Source of the DNA: a virus
Strand: one strand, 5' to 3'
Virus record (IMG/VR): IMGVR_UViG_3300002350_000003
Span: 1 to 64,000 of that record
DNA: 64,000 bases
Shown here: piece by piece, positions 10,201 through 18,777 of the stretch
Position numbering within the stretch: the first letter of the stretch is position 1
Layout: the number at the start of each line of letters is the position of its first letter
Program-made: the position numbers and the translations under genes
The notes under the pieces: model-generated
Told to the model about the DNA's origin: nothing
Seen by the model: the letters and a program-made list of their open reading frames with translations, nothing else
Databases searched by the model: none

Positions 10201-12016
10201 ATTGATTCCACAGGATGCTAGTAATTTCATAGATGAAAATGGTAGGCTTTCAGCATATGTAAGGTTTGATCACAGTCAACATTTGACACTCAATTCTATG
10301 AACGCAGAAGATTTTACTCAACAGCTTATTACTGCTAGAGGTATGATTCCAGATCTATGTGAATTTTTAGATAATGTTGGCGAAGATGTATGGACATCTT
10401 TTAACGACGCAGATGCTAGCCGCAGAGACAATAACCCATCAGCTTCAAAGCAGTGCTTGTTTGTAAAGTGCAATGTTGATGAAAAGTTTTATTTAGCACC
10501 AAAGTTAGGATTTCGCCCAATACAAATATTCGGAGGTAGCACAACACAAAAATCAAAAGTATCTCGTCCAAGAAAAATTTTCATACCATGCTCTGGCTGG
10601 AAGGCTGGATCTTCGCCACAAACTAGAACTCGCTCAGATTTAATTCCCGGTACTGGATGTTATATAGACAGTTACAATTTTATTGAATATAATTATTCTC
10701 CAACAATTGCCGGTGGAGATACTATTAATAGATTGGATTATGATAGGCCATATTCAACAGAATTAAATAGTCATATAGTAAATACTTCTCTAGAATCATT
10801 AGACACTAGATTTGTTTATGCTCTGATTACATTACCAAATAAAGTGTTACCTACAAAAGATTCAAGATATAGGGATGCTGTGGGTCAAGAGGGTGATACT
10901 AAAAGCGTCAAACATTATTTAACTATGGACGTTGTTAAAGGTTTGCCAGAATTCGGTGATATAGCATATGCCAACGAAGCAACGCAGGGTGCAAACAATA
11001 TCACAGCATTCCCATCTGAAATTGCTAGCAGGGCGTGGTTAGCTGCTAAAAAAGCAAAGTATGCTATGCAATTTGGTTTTCCATATCAAATCCAAATGTC
11101 AGCACCGTCGCCAGTTTATCCAGATTTAGTTGTTTTGCCGCTAATGTCTCATGAAAGATGTTATGGTCCTTGGATTTCATCTCAAGTAGATCCACAGTCA
11201 AATGCATATGTAAATGTTGGTGGTAGAGTAGAGTTCATTAAAGATGAAAATTTAGCACCTTGGAATTACTCTGGATACGAATTGATGAATGGTGCAGGAA
11301 TATTACAAGCTCAATTTGCTAATAGCTTATTATTATTTTCAGAACGTGGAGGATTTACTTTTCCCGGCATTCCAAATAGATCACTTTGTCAAGCACTGGA
11401 AAATGGTGGACCATTAGTTACAAATATATCTGTTGATGTATCTAGTGCTGGATTAAAAACAACTTATAAATTAGATCTTTACACATCTAGTTTTGGTAAA
11501 TTACAAAAACAAAAACAAGATATGATTTCTAAAATTAGTAGAGAACGCCAAAAGCTTAGAGATGAGAGAAATGCATTAATTAGAAAAGGAATCGGAAAAT
11601 CACAATCTAGCATTAATACTGTCGGAGCTGCAAATTTATTTGGTAATAATGGAACCCCAATGAGAACTCCCCAAATGAATAATTACATAGTAGCATCTGT
11701 AAATGAATATGAGAGTCAAGTATATGCTCCACTATTACAAAACTATAGCAATTTTGGTGATGGCCCTTCATCTCAAGGCGAGGGGGTTGTAGATCATGGA
11801 TTTGCAGTTGGAAATACATCCGAAACAGACTTATTAGATTCAATGAATTATTTTGCTGGAGAAAAAGGGAATTTATTATATAACAATCGCTCTTACAAAA
11901 CCGGCGGGGCTTCTTACGATCAAATATTTAGTCCATATTCTGAAGAATACAATCCAAACATGCCAAACTTTTTAAATATTAATCCAAATACAAGAAGAGG
12001 ATTTTACGAGAGTTGA
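7262..12016 (+). CDS. Very large probable virion protein (1,584 aa)
   Basis: The ATG lies inside the four-base overlap with the preceding gene. Composition is Asn/Gly/Tyr/Ser-rich over most of its length. A Lys/Arg/Gln-rich helical, coiled-coil-like segment lies near residues 1415-1445, followed by an Asn/Gly-rich tail, and a second charged helical stretch near residues 770-850 is rich in Glu and Lys. No enzyme motif or known domain was identified. Inference: large baseplate, tail-wall or tail-tip component assembled with the neighbouring proteins. The length fits giant-phage structural proteins. Confidence 0.6.
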   Translation: MTTRSELTSGIYGNPNPVPRVQAGILNPTDTSKVSSIIPSSGWYGVNWPRYSGSVIPQGISTGGWVLDPTTKDTYDRGYPQQTFLGASICNFSMNGGFGDSSSTLSLDLVADEYNNSDNTAQGAGDDVYHSGLGDRFVPPMAGSPVFFKFGQNFATVEEAYRYTFDTIYRTNTIQPASITQGGTFNKDNFTSLGANQYVNLSNNGIYNFTQAVTNQYVRGSGHIVFGGILQSYIQNRGPGGSPTYSVQVTDPREILSNVTVILNNYAGSTFNTKNIFNVYGFLEHNVSTTLSGQLMGYFGGFNLLKKFVNPTNGFVSYSGEQYPKDFVDCWVGNAPFPAFGATKSAFPFTGTGMSRRGSQGIPYYRLAQAMNALMSIQYPLPQEYIKKGFGGTINFRGYNYVVDFSGLPNLPPLYYLDFDQINLLDLALEVCEVASRDLFVSLLPVINHPACQHLYNSQQGGSFTGLNAIPSGLIAGIIRLDSIDRSSPPNYGAIKRYIDNLSNAGIYVENQDIGYELSNVTTDKFVTGAQEVDMYCFSTNSDRGIVNARSRRSGGEGNDADWQQWTLEKQVEQQILPYYGTLGQSAVTIPKGWGAYQQVLLDATTLNAKGVGAYYVTTEMELRCASVSYECWKNFLQQYNDTYLESIEDDDTFEGAALNQTPNFGGVPARSIATNYAVTVPRSVFDTYTASGSRFGQDNLPASPCNPPYGYPLYYKRMTKLGIPEGGLTKLQSRLTGFITAAATIRGADADSWEDIRNSVLAELEQINYGELTQQEQTFYTTIKNELQKNPPNLEMLNGIDEGLHKIGAVLPRLAKKGTENALKVYEFLKKIADENLGKKFLIKIPSKVNFFYDENITWNSSSNGGEYLTGPFGFKPRPVTSGIYEEFSADFKNGYIAKRDNSKNSINSFLTSGIDTKQDDYVGALKVNFNPIADKYEFNYSPSNLGGYFPFDLYTNTLSYKDIQKLPPSVQPKAVFQQLIPQDASNFIDENGRLSAYVRFDHSQHLTLNSMNAEDFTQQLITARGMIPDLCEFLDNVGEDVWTSFNDADASRRDNNPSASKQCLFVKCNVDEKFYLAPKLGFRPIQIFGGSTTQKSKVSRPRKIFIPCSGWKAGSSPQTRTRSDLIPGTGCYIDSYNFIEYNYSPTIAGGDTINRLDYDRPYSTELNSHIVNTSLESLDTRFVYALITLPNKVLPTKDSRYRDAVGQEGDTKSVKHYLTMDVVKGLPEFGDIAYANEATQGANNITAFPSEIASRAWLAAKKAKYAMQFGFPYQIQMSAPSPVYPDLVVLPLMSHERCYGPWISSQVDPQSNAYVNVGGRVEFIKDENLAPWNYSGYELMNGAGILQAQFANSLLLFSERGGFTFPGIPNRSLCQALENGGPLVTNISVDVSSAGLKTTYKLDLYTSSFGKLQKQKQDMISKISRERQKLRDERNALIRKGIGKSQSSINTVGAANLFGNNGTPMRTPQMNNYIVASVNEYESQVYAPLLQNYSNFGDGPSSQGEGVVDHGFAVGNTSETDLLDSMNYFAGEKGNLLYNNRSYKTGGASYDQIFSPYSEEYNPNMPNFLNINPNTRRGFYES

Positions 12017-12031
12017 AACAAAGGAAAATAT

Positions 12032-15000
12032 ATGACTAATTTTTTTAATTCAAGATCTGGATCTATTGTAAAGACTTATCACTATTATGTTACTTCTGAT
12101 AAAAAGTTGCATGATATAGGATTAGCATCTTATACTAGAAATAGTTTAGAAAAGTTTGGTAAAAGGAAAAAAAACGGAGTAGAACAAAATGATCCAGATA
12201 TTAGTGAATATTTAACCGGCGGTGTTGATAGCATCAAGCCAATACTTCGCGGTGATGGTAGAACACTAATTGTTTATAGATTTGACAAAGATACAAAAAG
12301 ATATTTGTATACAACCAATAGTGCTACTGGTGAAGACAATATTTTTTGGACCCCTAGTGGAGATATAGTATATACAAACCTAAAAACATTTCAAGAAAAA
12401 TTTGATTTATATCAAAAGGGTTGGATCACAAATGATACAGAAGCTTTTAATATTTCATATATTTGGTCAAAAATAAATACAAGCTTGTCTGGATGCATTA
12501 GTTTTCAAGCAAATGGATATAGTATTTTATCCCAAGCATCTAGCGGTATTGTAAATATGTTTCTACAGTCTAAGGGAGATGGAAGTAACAGAGGGGTAGC
12601 TTTTCAAACACCAGTTATTGCTGGAGTTGCATCAACGGCTGGTGGTATACAACACGCTTTTGGTATAAGCGAAACATTACCGCCGGGAGCTTTTTCTGCC
12701 CCAGATGTTGGCGGTGCTAAAAATCCAAATAATACAGTTGCTGGCCCGTTAAATTTACATCTTAATCGTGGAACCGGCAAGTGGGAATCTGGAACTACCC
12801 AAACATATTGTCAGATATTAGATGATGTGCCGGGAGTTCCATTGTCAGACTTGCCTAGTAATGTAGATAATATAGACAATGAAACTTTAAAGTTACCATT
12901 TACAAGTGGTATTGCTATGGTAATGGAAACAGAAAAGGGCAATCCTCATCTTTGTGTGCCATGTTCTATGGGGTGTAGCGTATCTGAAAAACACAAAATA
13001 ACTGTAGTGAACAGAACCCCCAGAGCTTTTGTGAAAGGCGAAGTTATATTAGCTAGTCAAATTAATGGAGATTGGGTTCCAGTACCATTGACTAATGGTG
13101 TATCGGTAGCGAAAAAATTAGTTTTTGAATGGTCACAAATACAAAAATATATAGTAAATGCAAAAGGATTTTTTAGGAATATTAATGATGCCGGCCAGTT
13201 TATGGACAGAGAAGTATATACCGATACTATGAGAGCAAGATTTTATAATACTCTTCCAAGTACATCTTTTACCGATAATGCCCAATATAATAATTTGAGT
13301 AATTTAAGACTTCTTAACCTTGCTAAAGCAGAATCTGATAAATATGAAATAACAAGTGGTGGCAGTATAAATATGAATGGAATAGATGACGCATCTTTGA
13401 ACTCTCTTGGATTACAAACCTTACTAAATAACAGAGTTAGTTATAATTACATGCAATTTTTTGATGCTGATATTATTGGTAAAGACTTGGGTGGAAACAA
13501 TCTTGGAACTAAATTAAAGAATACGGTGATAGCAAAAACAGAACCAACTAGCTCAGATGGAGTTTCATCTGCAAGTGTGCCGACTAGTTGGGGCTTGTAT
13601 TTTCCAGATGGATACTCAACAGCTAGTGTGGGAAGAACAATAACTAATACCACTAGCGTTTCTCATTATAGCAGCTTAAACATTTATACTTCCTCAAGTC
13701 TTAATTTTGCAAAATATAGAAATACTGTACAAACAGATCAATTCAATCTAAAAGATATGTATTTTTATCATATGCCAGCACAAATGGCACTGAATGGTTC
13801 TGGAAATCAAAGTATAGATTACCAATTTTTTCCAATGACCTCTTCTTTTACAAATGATGGTTTTTGTGATAAGATGATAAGATATATACAAAATCCAGTT
13901 AAGGGAGATTGGTTAAAAACTTCAACTGGTAAAAATTTATATGGATTGACCCCCATAAATTCTACATCTGTTCAATTTACACCGCTATCATTAGAATTAG
14001 CATTATCTTCTACCAAAATCTTGGATAACGGACTTGGTGCTGTAATATATCCAAATAATGGAGGATATAAAAAATTAAAAACTAATTTAAACAATATTAA
14101 AGCATATGGAATATATGCTACAGATGATTCATTTTTTGGTAAAGCTTGGGATCGTCTTCAAATTTCTGATGTTAATCTAGAATCAGACGGTTCAGTACTT
14201 GCAAAAATATCATTTGGAGACAGGTTAACAAATTTGGGATGGGGAAAAGAGAACTACGGTAAACTTGAGAATATAGGTAAGCCATTCCGTGGAGATAGAC
14301 CAGACGGTGGACCAGATCTAATACCAACACAGGGAAACAGCATGGAAAGTTCTAATGTAGTAGGAATTATTGCTGCCAAAGCTACATTTTCACTTACTGC
14401 CGGTGGAGCAATAGAGTTAAAGACTAATAATAAATTCGGAATGCTTGCATATAAACAGTCCACTATGGCAAATAGTAGTTTTTCAACTGTGTTCGGTGGT
14501 ATAGCTGGTCTTTTTATTCAAGATAATAGTGGTCTTTCTAAAACATCTGATAATGTTCAGTGGGGAGGAAGTCTTGGGGATGAAAAAGTACAAGATTTAG
14601 GAACAACTGCACTCTGGTGTGCCGTATATGATCACTGTCCAAATACCATATATGATGGAAGATATTTTGCACCACTTCAATTTAATCCTTCTGGCGCATC
14701 TGTAGACTTTGATGAAGTTAATCTTTCTGTTGGTCAAATTGTTGGTTTAGCTAATAAAACTATTCCAACAATTAAAAATAAAATTAGAAGAAACATGTTA
14801 TTATCAAACGGTGGATTTGCATATGTTAAGAAAGTCATATCGGCTAATCCAGCTTCAATAAATATTAAAAAGGCTGGACGGGGTTACAGTGAAGGGGATA
14901 AAGTAGTTTTTAAAATTGGTGGTAAAGAAGCAGTATTTTTGGTATCACAAACTTCTGGTGGTGGTGGCATAGGAGGTTTAATTCCAGATCCAGACCTTGG

Positions 15001-15409
15001 AGTTGACGCATATGGCGAAACCGCTGATGGAGGAACTAGTAATCCATTTAAATCTGGAGTCATAAACGGAGTTATAACATCAAATAATGTTGATCCCGAC
15101 CCCGACGCAAAAGCTGTAATAGAATTAAGTTCTGGTAAAGTCATAGAAAAACTATTAGTTGATAAGTTACAGTTTCATGGCTACAAAAAAGTTACCCCGT
15201 CTGATGCAAATGGAAAGGGTGATTCTGGAGGATTTGTTTATGGTAATAAAACTACAACTTTTTCATTACCAAAAAATAGTACTGGAAAATACGATTTATT
15301 CTTTTTCTTTGTAAGCGATATTGCTAATTATCCAGAAGGAGGAGTCCTTTGGGAAGGTGCTAGCGAACCGCAGGGAAGATATGTCAATCTAGAAATAACA
15401 ACTATATAA
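12032..15409 (+). CDS. Very large probable virion protein (1,125 aa)
   Basis: Starts 15 bases after the previous stop with an 'AAAGGAAAATAT' ribosome site. Mostly beta-type composition. Near residues 955-975 it has a 'GxGYSEGDKV' motif of the kind seen repeatedly in phage tail proteins as a small beta-domain linker, and a Gly-rich region follows. The C-terminal 60 residues look like a compact beta domain. Two close Cys residues (about residues 308-314) could bind metal or form a disulfide. Inference: tail or baseplate protein. No specific assignment. Confidence 0.6.
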   Translation: MTNFFNSRSGSIVKTYHYYVTSDKKLHDIGLASYTRNSLEKFGKRKKNGVEQNDPDISEYLTGGVDSIKPILRGDGRTLIVYRFDKDTKRYLYTTNSATGEDNIFWTPSGDIVYTNLKTFQEKFDLYQKGWITNDTEAFNISYIWSKINTSLSGCISFQANGYSILSQASSGIVNMFLQSKGDGSNRGVAFQTPVIAGVASTAGGIQHAFGISETLPPGAFSAPDVGGAKNPNNTVAGPLNLHLNRGTGKWESGTTQTYCQILDDVPGVPLSDLPSNVDNIDNETLKLPFTSGIAMVMETEKGNPHLCVPCSMGCSVSEKHKITVVNRTPRAFVKGEVILASQINGDWVPVPLTNGVSVAKKLVFEWSQIQKYIVNAKGFFRNINDAGQFMDREVYTDTMRARFYNTLPSTSFTDNAQYNNLSNLRLLNLAKAESDKYEITSGGSINMNGIDDASLNSLGLQTLLNNRVSYNYMQFFDADIIGKDLGGNNLGTKLKNTVIAKTEPTSSDGVSSASVPTSWGLYFPDGYSTASVGRTITNTTSVSHYSSLNIYTSSSLNFAKYRNTVQTDQFNLKDMYFYHMPAQMALNGSGNQSIDYQFFPMTSSFTNDGFCDKMIRYIQNPVKGDWLKTSTGKNLYGLTPINSTSVQFTPLSLELALSSTKILDNGLGAVIYPNNGGYKKLKTNLNNIKAYGIYATDDSFFGKAWDRLQISDVNLESDGSVLAKISFGDRLTNLGWGKENYGKLENIGKPFRGDRPDGGPDLIPTQGNSMESSNVVGIIAAKATFSLTAGGAIELKTNNKFGMLAYKQSTMANSSFSTVFGGIAGLFIQDNSGLSKTSDNVQWGGSLGDEKVQDLGTTALWCAVYDHCPNTIYDGRYFAPLQFNPSGASVDFDEVNLSVGQIVGLANKTIPTIKNKIRRNMLLSNGGFAYVKKVISANPASINIKKAGRGYSEGDKVVFKIGGKEAVFLVSQTSGGGGIGGLIPDPDLGVDAYGETADGGTSNPFKSGVINGVITSNNVDPDPDAKAVIELSSGKVIEKLLVDKLQFHGYKKVTPSDANGKGDSGGFVYGNKTTTFSLPKNSTGKYDLFFFFVSDIANYPEGGVLWEGASEPQGRYVNLEITTI

Positions 15410-15414
15410 TAAAA

Positions 15415-15424
15415 GTGTATATTA
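15415..15424 (+). promoter_or_regulatory. GTGTATATTA motif upstream of last plus-arm gene
   Basis: Plus strand GTGTATATTA lies in the 46-base gap before the ATG at 15456, about 31 bases upstream. It resembles the TGTGTATATAAT motif at 57450-57439 (minus) and could be a promoter for the phage sigma-like factor. Tentative. Confidence 0.3.
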
Positions 15425-15455
15425 CTGTATAACCCACGAAAATAGGGAGAATTCT

Positions 15456-16175
15456 ATGGCTGAAATCAAATTTTATGGTAATTATGTAGCTTCATTGGAT
15501 GAGAATCTAATAAGGCACGATTTAGGGTCTGGAATAGGATTTTATGGTCTAGACTTTGGAATTTCTGTTCCAATCGGCTCACAGCAAACATCAACTTGGA
15601 TCACCAACTCTGATGGGACTGTTCCCGGCCCAAGATTGAACAATACAGCCAAAGTAGCCAGTGGTATTGGCAGCAGTAAAGGTACTGTCAGCATTAATGG
15701 TACTAATGCTATTGATTTAGATTTACTACCAAATTATTTATGCCCATTAAATATTAGATTCACTCATTCAACCCCAGTAAAAGTTCAAAATGGAAAATTA
15801 AGAATATTTGCTAGAAATGATGGAATTAGTAAGCCAGCCAGCGGAGTTACAACTTGGGTTTATGAAGCTAGAAGACCAACATCTTCAACTAATCCAGCGT
15901 TAGGGAGTTTAAATCTCAGGGGGGTTTCAGATTTCGTGTGGGCAGAATTCGATCCATTATCGACCCAGACTGAATTGCCCCTTACTCCATCTCCGGGTAT
16001 GAGTGGATTAAATACAAGTAATCTGGACGCTAATGCAAGTTTAGGATATACTAGTCAAAATGGTATATCTCATAGTTCTTCTAGACATGATTGGTATATT
16101 GCTCTCAGTTCAGAGCCAGAGAGTATCGGAAGTAAAACTAATTATGCTTTATATTATACAGTAGAATATCTATGA
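15456..16175 (+). CDS. Probable virion protein (239 aa), last gene of the plus arm
   Basis: Separated from the gene before by 46 bases and preceded by a good ribosome site (AGGGAG, 7 bases from ATG). The gap and its own strong site suggest higher or separate expression. The protein is Ser/Thr/Asn/Gly-rich without membrane segments and looks like a single beta-sandwich-sized domain. Inference: abundant minor structural or decoration protein. Its stop abuts the A-run of the convergent terminator hairpin. Confidence 0.6.
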   Translation: MAEIKFYGNYVASLDENLIRHDLGSGIGFYGLDFGISVPIGSQQTSTWITNSDGTVPGPRLNNTAKVASGIGSSKGTVSINGTNAIDLDLLPNYLCPLNIRFTHSTPVKVQNGKLRIFARNDGISKPASGVTTWVYEARRPTSSTNPALGSLNLRGVSDFVWAEFDPLSTQTELPLTPSPGMSGLNTSNLDANASLGYTSQNGISHSSSRHDWYIALSSEPESIGSKTNYALYYTVEYL

Positions 16176-16198
16176 AAAAAGGGGCGGTTTCCCGCCCC
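16175..16198 (-). terminator. Rho-independent terminator of the minus-strand arm
   Basis: GGGGCGG (16181-16187) pairs with CCGCCCC (16192-16198) around a 4-base loop. Read on the minus strand, the hairpin is followed directly by a run of six T (A-run 16175-16180 on plus). It lies just past the last minus-strand gene. On the plus strand no T-run follows, so it probably does not terminate the structural operon efficiently. Confidence 0.85.
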
Positions 16199-16205
16199 CA
16201 GATCA

Positions 16206-16487
16206 TCAGTAATTCCAGCACCTATGTCTGTGTCTTACGACCGGCATAGGTGTTGTTGTATAATAAGGATACCCCCAATAAATTCTTTGATCAATAATTG
16301 GTTGAGGATAAACTACTATTGGCACAGGAACCGTAACGATTAACTGCGGTGCTTGGTACACCATAGTTTGGACAACCACCGGTTGCTGAACAATAGGAAC
16401 CGGTTGTGGTACAATGTAAACTGGATAATTAGCAAATCCCTCATTTGATATCCCTATCAGCATAAATAGTATTGCTAAACATCTCAT
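16206..16487 (-). CDS. Small secreted Pro/Val/Gln-rich protein
   Basis: 93 residues from the ATG at 16487, which overlaps the upstream stop as ATGA; a longer frame exists but lacks support. The N-terminus is a clear signal peptide: Met-Arg, a hydrophobic stretch, then a probable cleavage after 'EGFA'. The mature part is low-complexity with repeated Val-Pro, Pro-Gln and Tyr-Pro pairs and ends in a His/Arg/Tyr/Trp-rich tail. No domain recognised. Export to the periplasm or surface is inferred from the signal peptide. An envelope role late in infection is possible but unproven. Confidence 0.65.
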   Translation of the reverse strand: MRCLAILFMLIGISNEGFANYPVYIVPQPVPIVQQPVVVQTMVYQAPQLIVTVPVPIVVYPQPIIDQRIYWGYPYYTTTPMPVVRHRHRCWNY

Positions 16488-16819
16488 TCTGCCTTCTCCG
16501 TCTTTGGATTCCACTTGACCCAACCGTTATCGGAAAGCCAGTTACCTTCATTGTCCTTACGCTTTGGAAATAGACCGCCACCCTTCTTGTGGACACCGAA
16601 TGATAGTCTAGCACCACACTTCATACAGCGAAGTTCGTAGTACTGGTTATCATCAACGGTACGAACCACAAATCTGATATCATCAGATCCACACTTACCA
16701 CATGTGGTTTCCTCAAATACCTCTTGAAATCTACTTAGTTCATTAAATAGATCCTTCTGTGATTCGCCCTCTATTTCTGCCTGTAGTCTGCCATTCTTTG
16801 TTGTATATAGAATCTTCAT
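16484..16819 (-). CDS. Zinc-ribbon protein (111 aa)
   Basis: Two CxxC knuckles (CGKC near residue 40 and CMKC near residue 66) make a four-cysteine zinc ribbon. A charged N-terminal half and a Trp/Lys-rich tail flank it. It overlaps both neighbours by four bases and directly follows the annealing-protein candidate, so a role in DNA recombination or transcription is plausible. The family is not named from the sequence. Confidence 0.7.
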   Translation of the reverse strand: MKILYTTKNGRLQAEIEGESQKDLFNELSRFQEVFEETTCGKCGSDDIRFVVRTVDDNQYYELRCMKCGARLSFGVHKKGGGLFPKRKDNEGNWLSDNGWVKWNPKTEKAE

Positions 16820-17571
16820 TTACGCCACTCCTGTTTATAGCCTATAATATCTTGTGGAATTGAACTCTTATCACGCTGGTAATCGTTTAGTGAATCAATG
16901 ATTTCACTAGCGATCTTCTTAGAAACTTTCTTTCCGCTATCAACACTAAAACGTGCAAATAGCTTCTCTCCATCAATATTGAGTTGCTTACACTTTACAT
17001 CAATAAAGTTGTATTGTGCATCACTCATTCTACTCTGATCGTCATACTCGCCCTCGCTAGCATTCTTAGTATTAGAAATATCCCTGACGATCTTTGCTGT
17101 ATCCTTCTTAGTTAGTTCTTCGGCAGCAACACCCTTAATCTTTAGTGCCTTACGCAAAGCCCTTGCTTCTGCTCTGGTGCTAGCAATAGCAACCGCAAAA
17201 GCACAGAACATGTCATCAGTGTTGCCTTCCCAAGAGTCTGCAACTTCCGCATACCTCATACCATTAGCAAATTCTACGCTAAATATGACGGTCGCTCTAC
17301 CATGATGATCTTCTCTTTGAACTGGAAAGACCTGTGTTGGGCCACTAAACATAATTGGACCCAGCACAAGCTCTGCTACACGCCTTAAACCGGCAACTAG
17401 AGGATGACCATCAACCATCTCTGACTCAGTGAATAGAGTCATAGCGTAGTCATGCCACTCTGGGGAAAGCATGGATGGAACATCTGACACTACAACGTCC
17501 TTAACTGATGTATTTGTATTACTAGGTGAAGATAATACCACTTCTTCAAAAATACTTTCAATATTACTCAT
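16816..17571 (-). CDS. Putative single-strand annealing / recombination protein
   Basis: 251 residues. The central region has beta strands with 'GRATVIFSVEF', then the helix 'ASTRAEARALRKAL' near residues 130-143. That helix resembles the 'A.T.A..RAL..AL' segment of ERF/Rad52-type phage annealing proteins. The C-terminal third is charged and looks like a separate small helical domain. It is followed by a zinc-ribbon protein and preceded by a nuclease gene, which suits a recombination function. The resemblance is a short motif only, so this is a moderate-confidence call. An unrelated phage protein is the alternative. Confidence 0.5.
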   Translation of the reverse strand: MSNIESIFEEVVLSSPSNTNTSVKDVVVSDVPSMLSPEWHDYAMTLFTESEMVDGHPLVAGLRRVAELVLGPIMFSGPTQVFPVQREDHHGRATVIFSVEFANGMRYAEVADSWEGNTDDMFCAFAVAIASTRAEARALRKALKIKGVAAEELTKKDTAKIVRDISNTKNASEGEYDDQSRMSDAQYNFIDVKCKQLNIDGEKLFARFSVDSGKKVSKKIASEIIDSLNDYQRDKSSIPQDIIGYKQEWRK

Positions 17572-18335
17572 ATTTCAATCTCTATATACCTTTCTGATTT
17601 TGGAGGGAACGACTCCTTTATTCTACTCAAACATTTTAAAATGTCAAGTCTCAACTTCTCCTTATCGGCTAAACAAACCGAGTCAGATAAGTTTTTTATT
17701 CTCAAAATAACCATCCCTTTGCTTAAGATAAGACCACTCTTTTGCGTATCGGCCTTAATTTGCTTCTGGAGCTTTTCTTCTCCCCATATCGGAAGAAAGT
17801 GGGATGGGCCGTCTACCTCTATTATAGTCTTGATGGAGGGTACGTACATATCAAGTTCCATGTCGTGATTTTGGATAAGGTGCTTTTTGTGATATTCAAC
17901 ACTATATCCTGCCCTAGTTATTTCTTCGTATAAAAATTTCTCTAATTTAGATCCTTCTTTGCCAGCAATTTGAATACTCTTAATAGCAGCAGTCATCATT
18001 TTATCCTTTTCTACGTCGGATAATTCTTCCCACCTTTTCTTTGATTGTGCTACGCGAGATTCATATATTTCGTCTGACATATCATCCCAATACTTTTTAA
18101 GACCAGAACTAATCTTTAGCTTTTCTTCTTGTGTTCTTATCTTGCCGCTAGTTGGGTGAGTGGCAGTTCCACTCTCTATTGCATTCTTCTGCGCCTCACT
18201 TTTAGTCTTTAGATTAACGCCACTCTTGATAAGAATACGTCTTATGCGATTGGGATAAGTATTTAACTCTTCCGCAATCTCATAAGTACTCTTATGCTGT
18301 TTGGTATACATCGTTATTATTTGATTTGTATTCAT
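17568..18335 (-). CDS. HTH plus restriction-fold (DUF559/Vsr-like) endonuclease
   Basis: 255 residues. An N-terminal helix-turn-helix (about residues 5-40, 'STYEIAEELN') is followed by a basic, NUMOD-like linker of repeated short helices ('TQEEKLKISSGLKKYW'). A C-terminal nuclease domain carries 'ELDMYVP' and 'IIEVDGPSH' near residues 163-183, the D...ExD pattern of small PD-(D/E)XK/Vsr-like enzymes. Such HTH-nuclease proteins are often free-standing mobile (homing-type) endonucleases. It overlaps the upstream gene by 44 bases and has a good ribosome site (AAGGTG). Role: probably a selfish nuclease, alternatively a recombination nuclease. Confidence 0.65.
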   Translation of the reverse strand: MNTNQIITMYTKQHKSTYEIAEELNTYPNRIRRILIKSGVNLKTKSEAQKNAIESGTATHPTSGKIRTQEEKLKISSGLKKYWDDMSDEIYESRVAQSKKRWEELSDVEKDKMMTAAIKSIQIAGKEGSKLEKFLYEEITRAGYSVEYHKKHLIQNHDMELDMYVPSIKTIIEVDGPSHFLPIWGEEKLQKQIKADTQKSGLILSKGMVILRIKNLSDSVCLADKEKLRLDILKCLSRIKESFPPKSERYIEIEI

Positions 18336-18777
18336 CTTCGCACCTTGCTATTAAGTTGATAATGTCATTAAAATTTTCTGATATTCCTATTGGACATTTA
18401 CCTGTGATTCTATATATTTCTTTTGAGTCTTTTTCTGATCTAGATATAATTTGCACATTTTGTACAGATGTCACCAATCTCAGAGTATTCTTCTCTTCAT
18501 TCCATCCATGATAGTAAAAGATATTAATATTATTCACTACCTTTAAGGACGTTGCTAAAGCCTCTAATGATGTGACTATCAAATTTCCATTGAAACTCCA
18601 TAAGTCTGTTGAATTAAACATTCCGCACAGAGTATGATTTTCATTAAAATCTACATCATCATAAAAGATACTTATATCATGTATTGATTTATTGTTTATA
18701 TTGTTATTAACTAGAGAGCTTATATAATGTAGTTGTTCTTTATCTGATAATCTAGATATATATATTCCTAAATTCAT
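18292..18777 (-). CDS. Hypothetical protein at end of glycosyltransferase operon (161 aa)
   Basis: The start is the ATG at 18777, which overlaps the upstream stop (ATGA) and has an AGGAG site 10 bases ahead. The GTG nine bases earlier sits too close to that site. The protein is alpha/beta-like and soluble, with no known motif. As the last gene of the sugar operon it may assist the GT-D-type enzyme encoded just before it. Function unknown. Confidence 0.5.
   Translation of the reverse strand: MNLGIYISRLSDKEQLHYISSLVNNNINNKSIHDISIFYDDVDFNENHTLCGMFNSTDLWSFNGNLIVTSLEALATSLKVVNNINIFYYHGWNEEKNTLRLVTSVQNVQIISRSEKDSKEIYRITGKCPIGISENFNDIINLIARCEDEYKSNNNDVYQTA

Noticed and set aside
16181-16198. Terminator for the plus-strand structural operon
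   Set aside because: The hairpin is followed by a T-run only when read on the minus strand; on the plus strand the sequence after it is mixed, so it is assigned to the minus arm.
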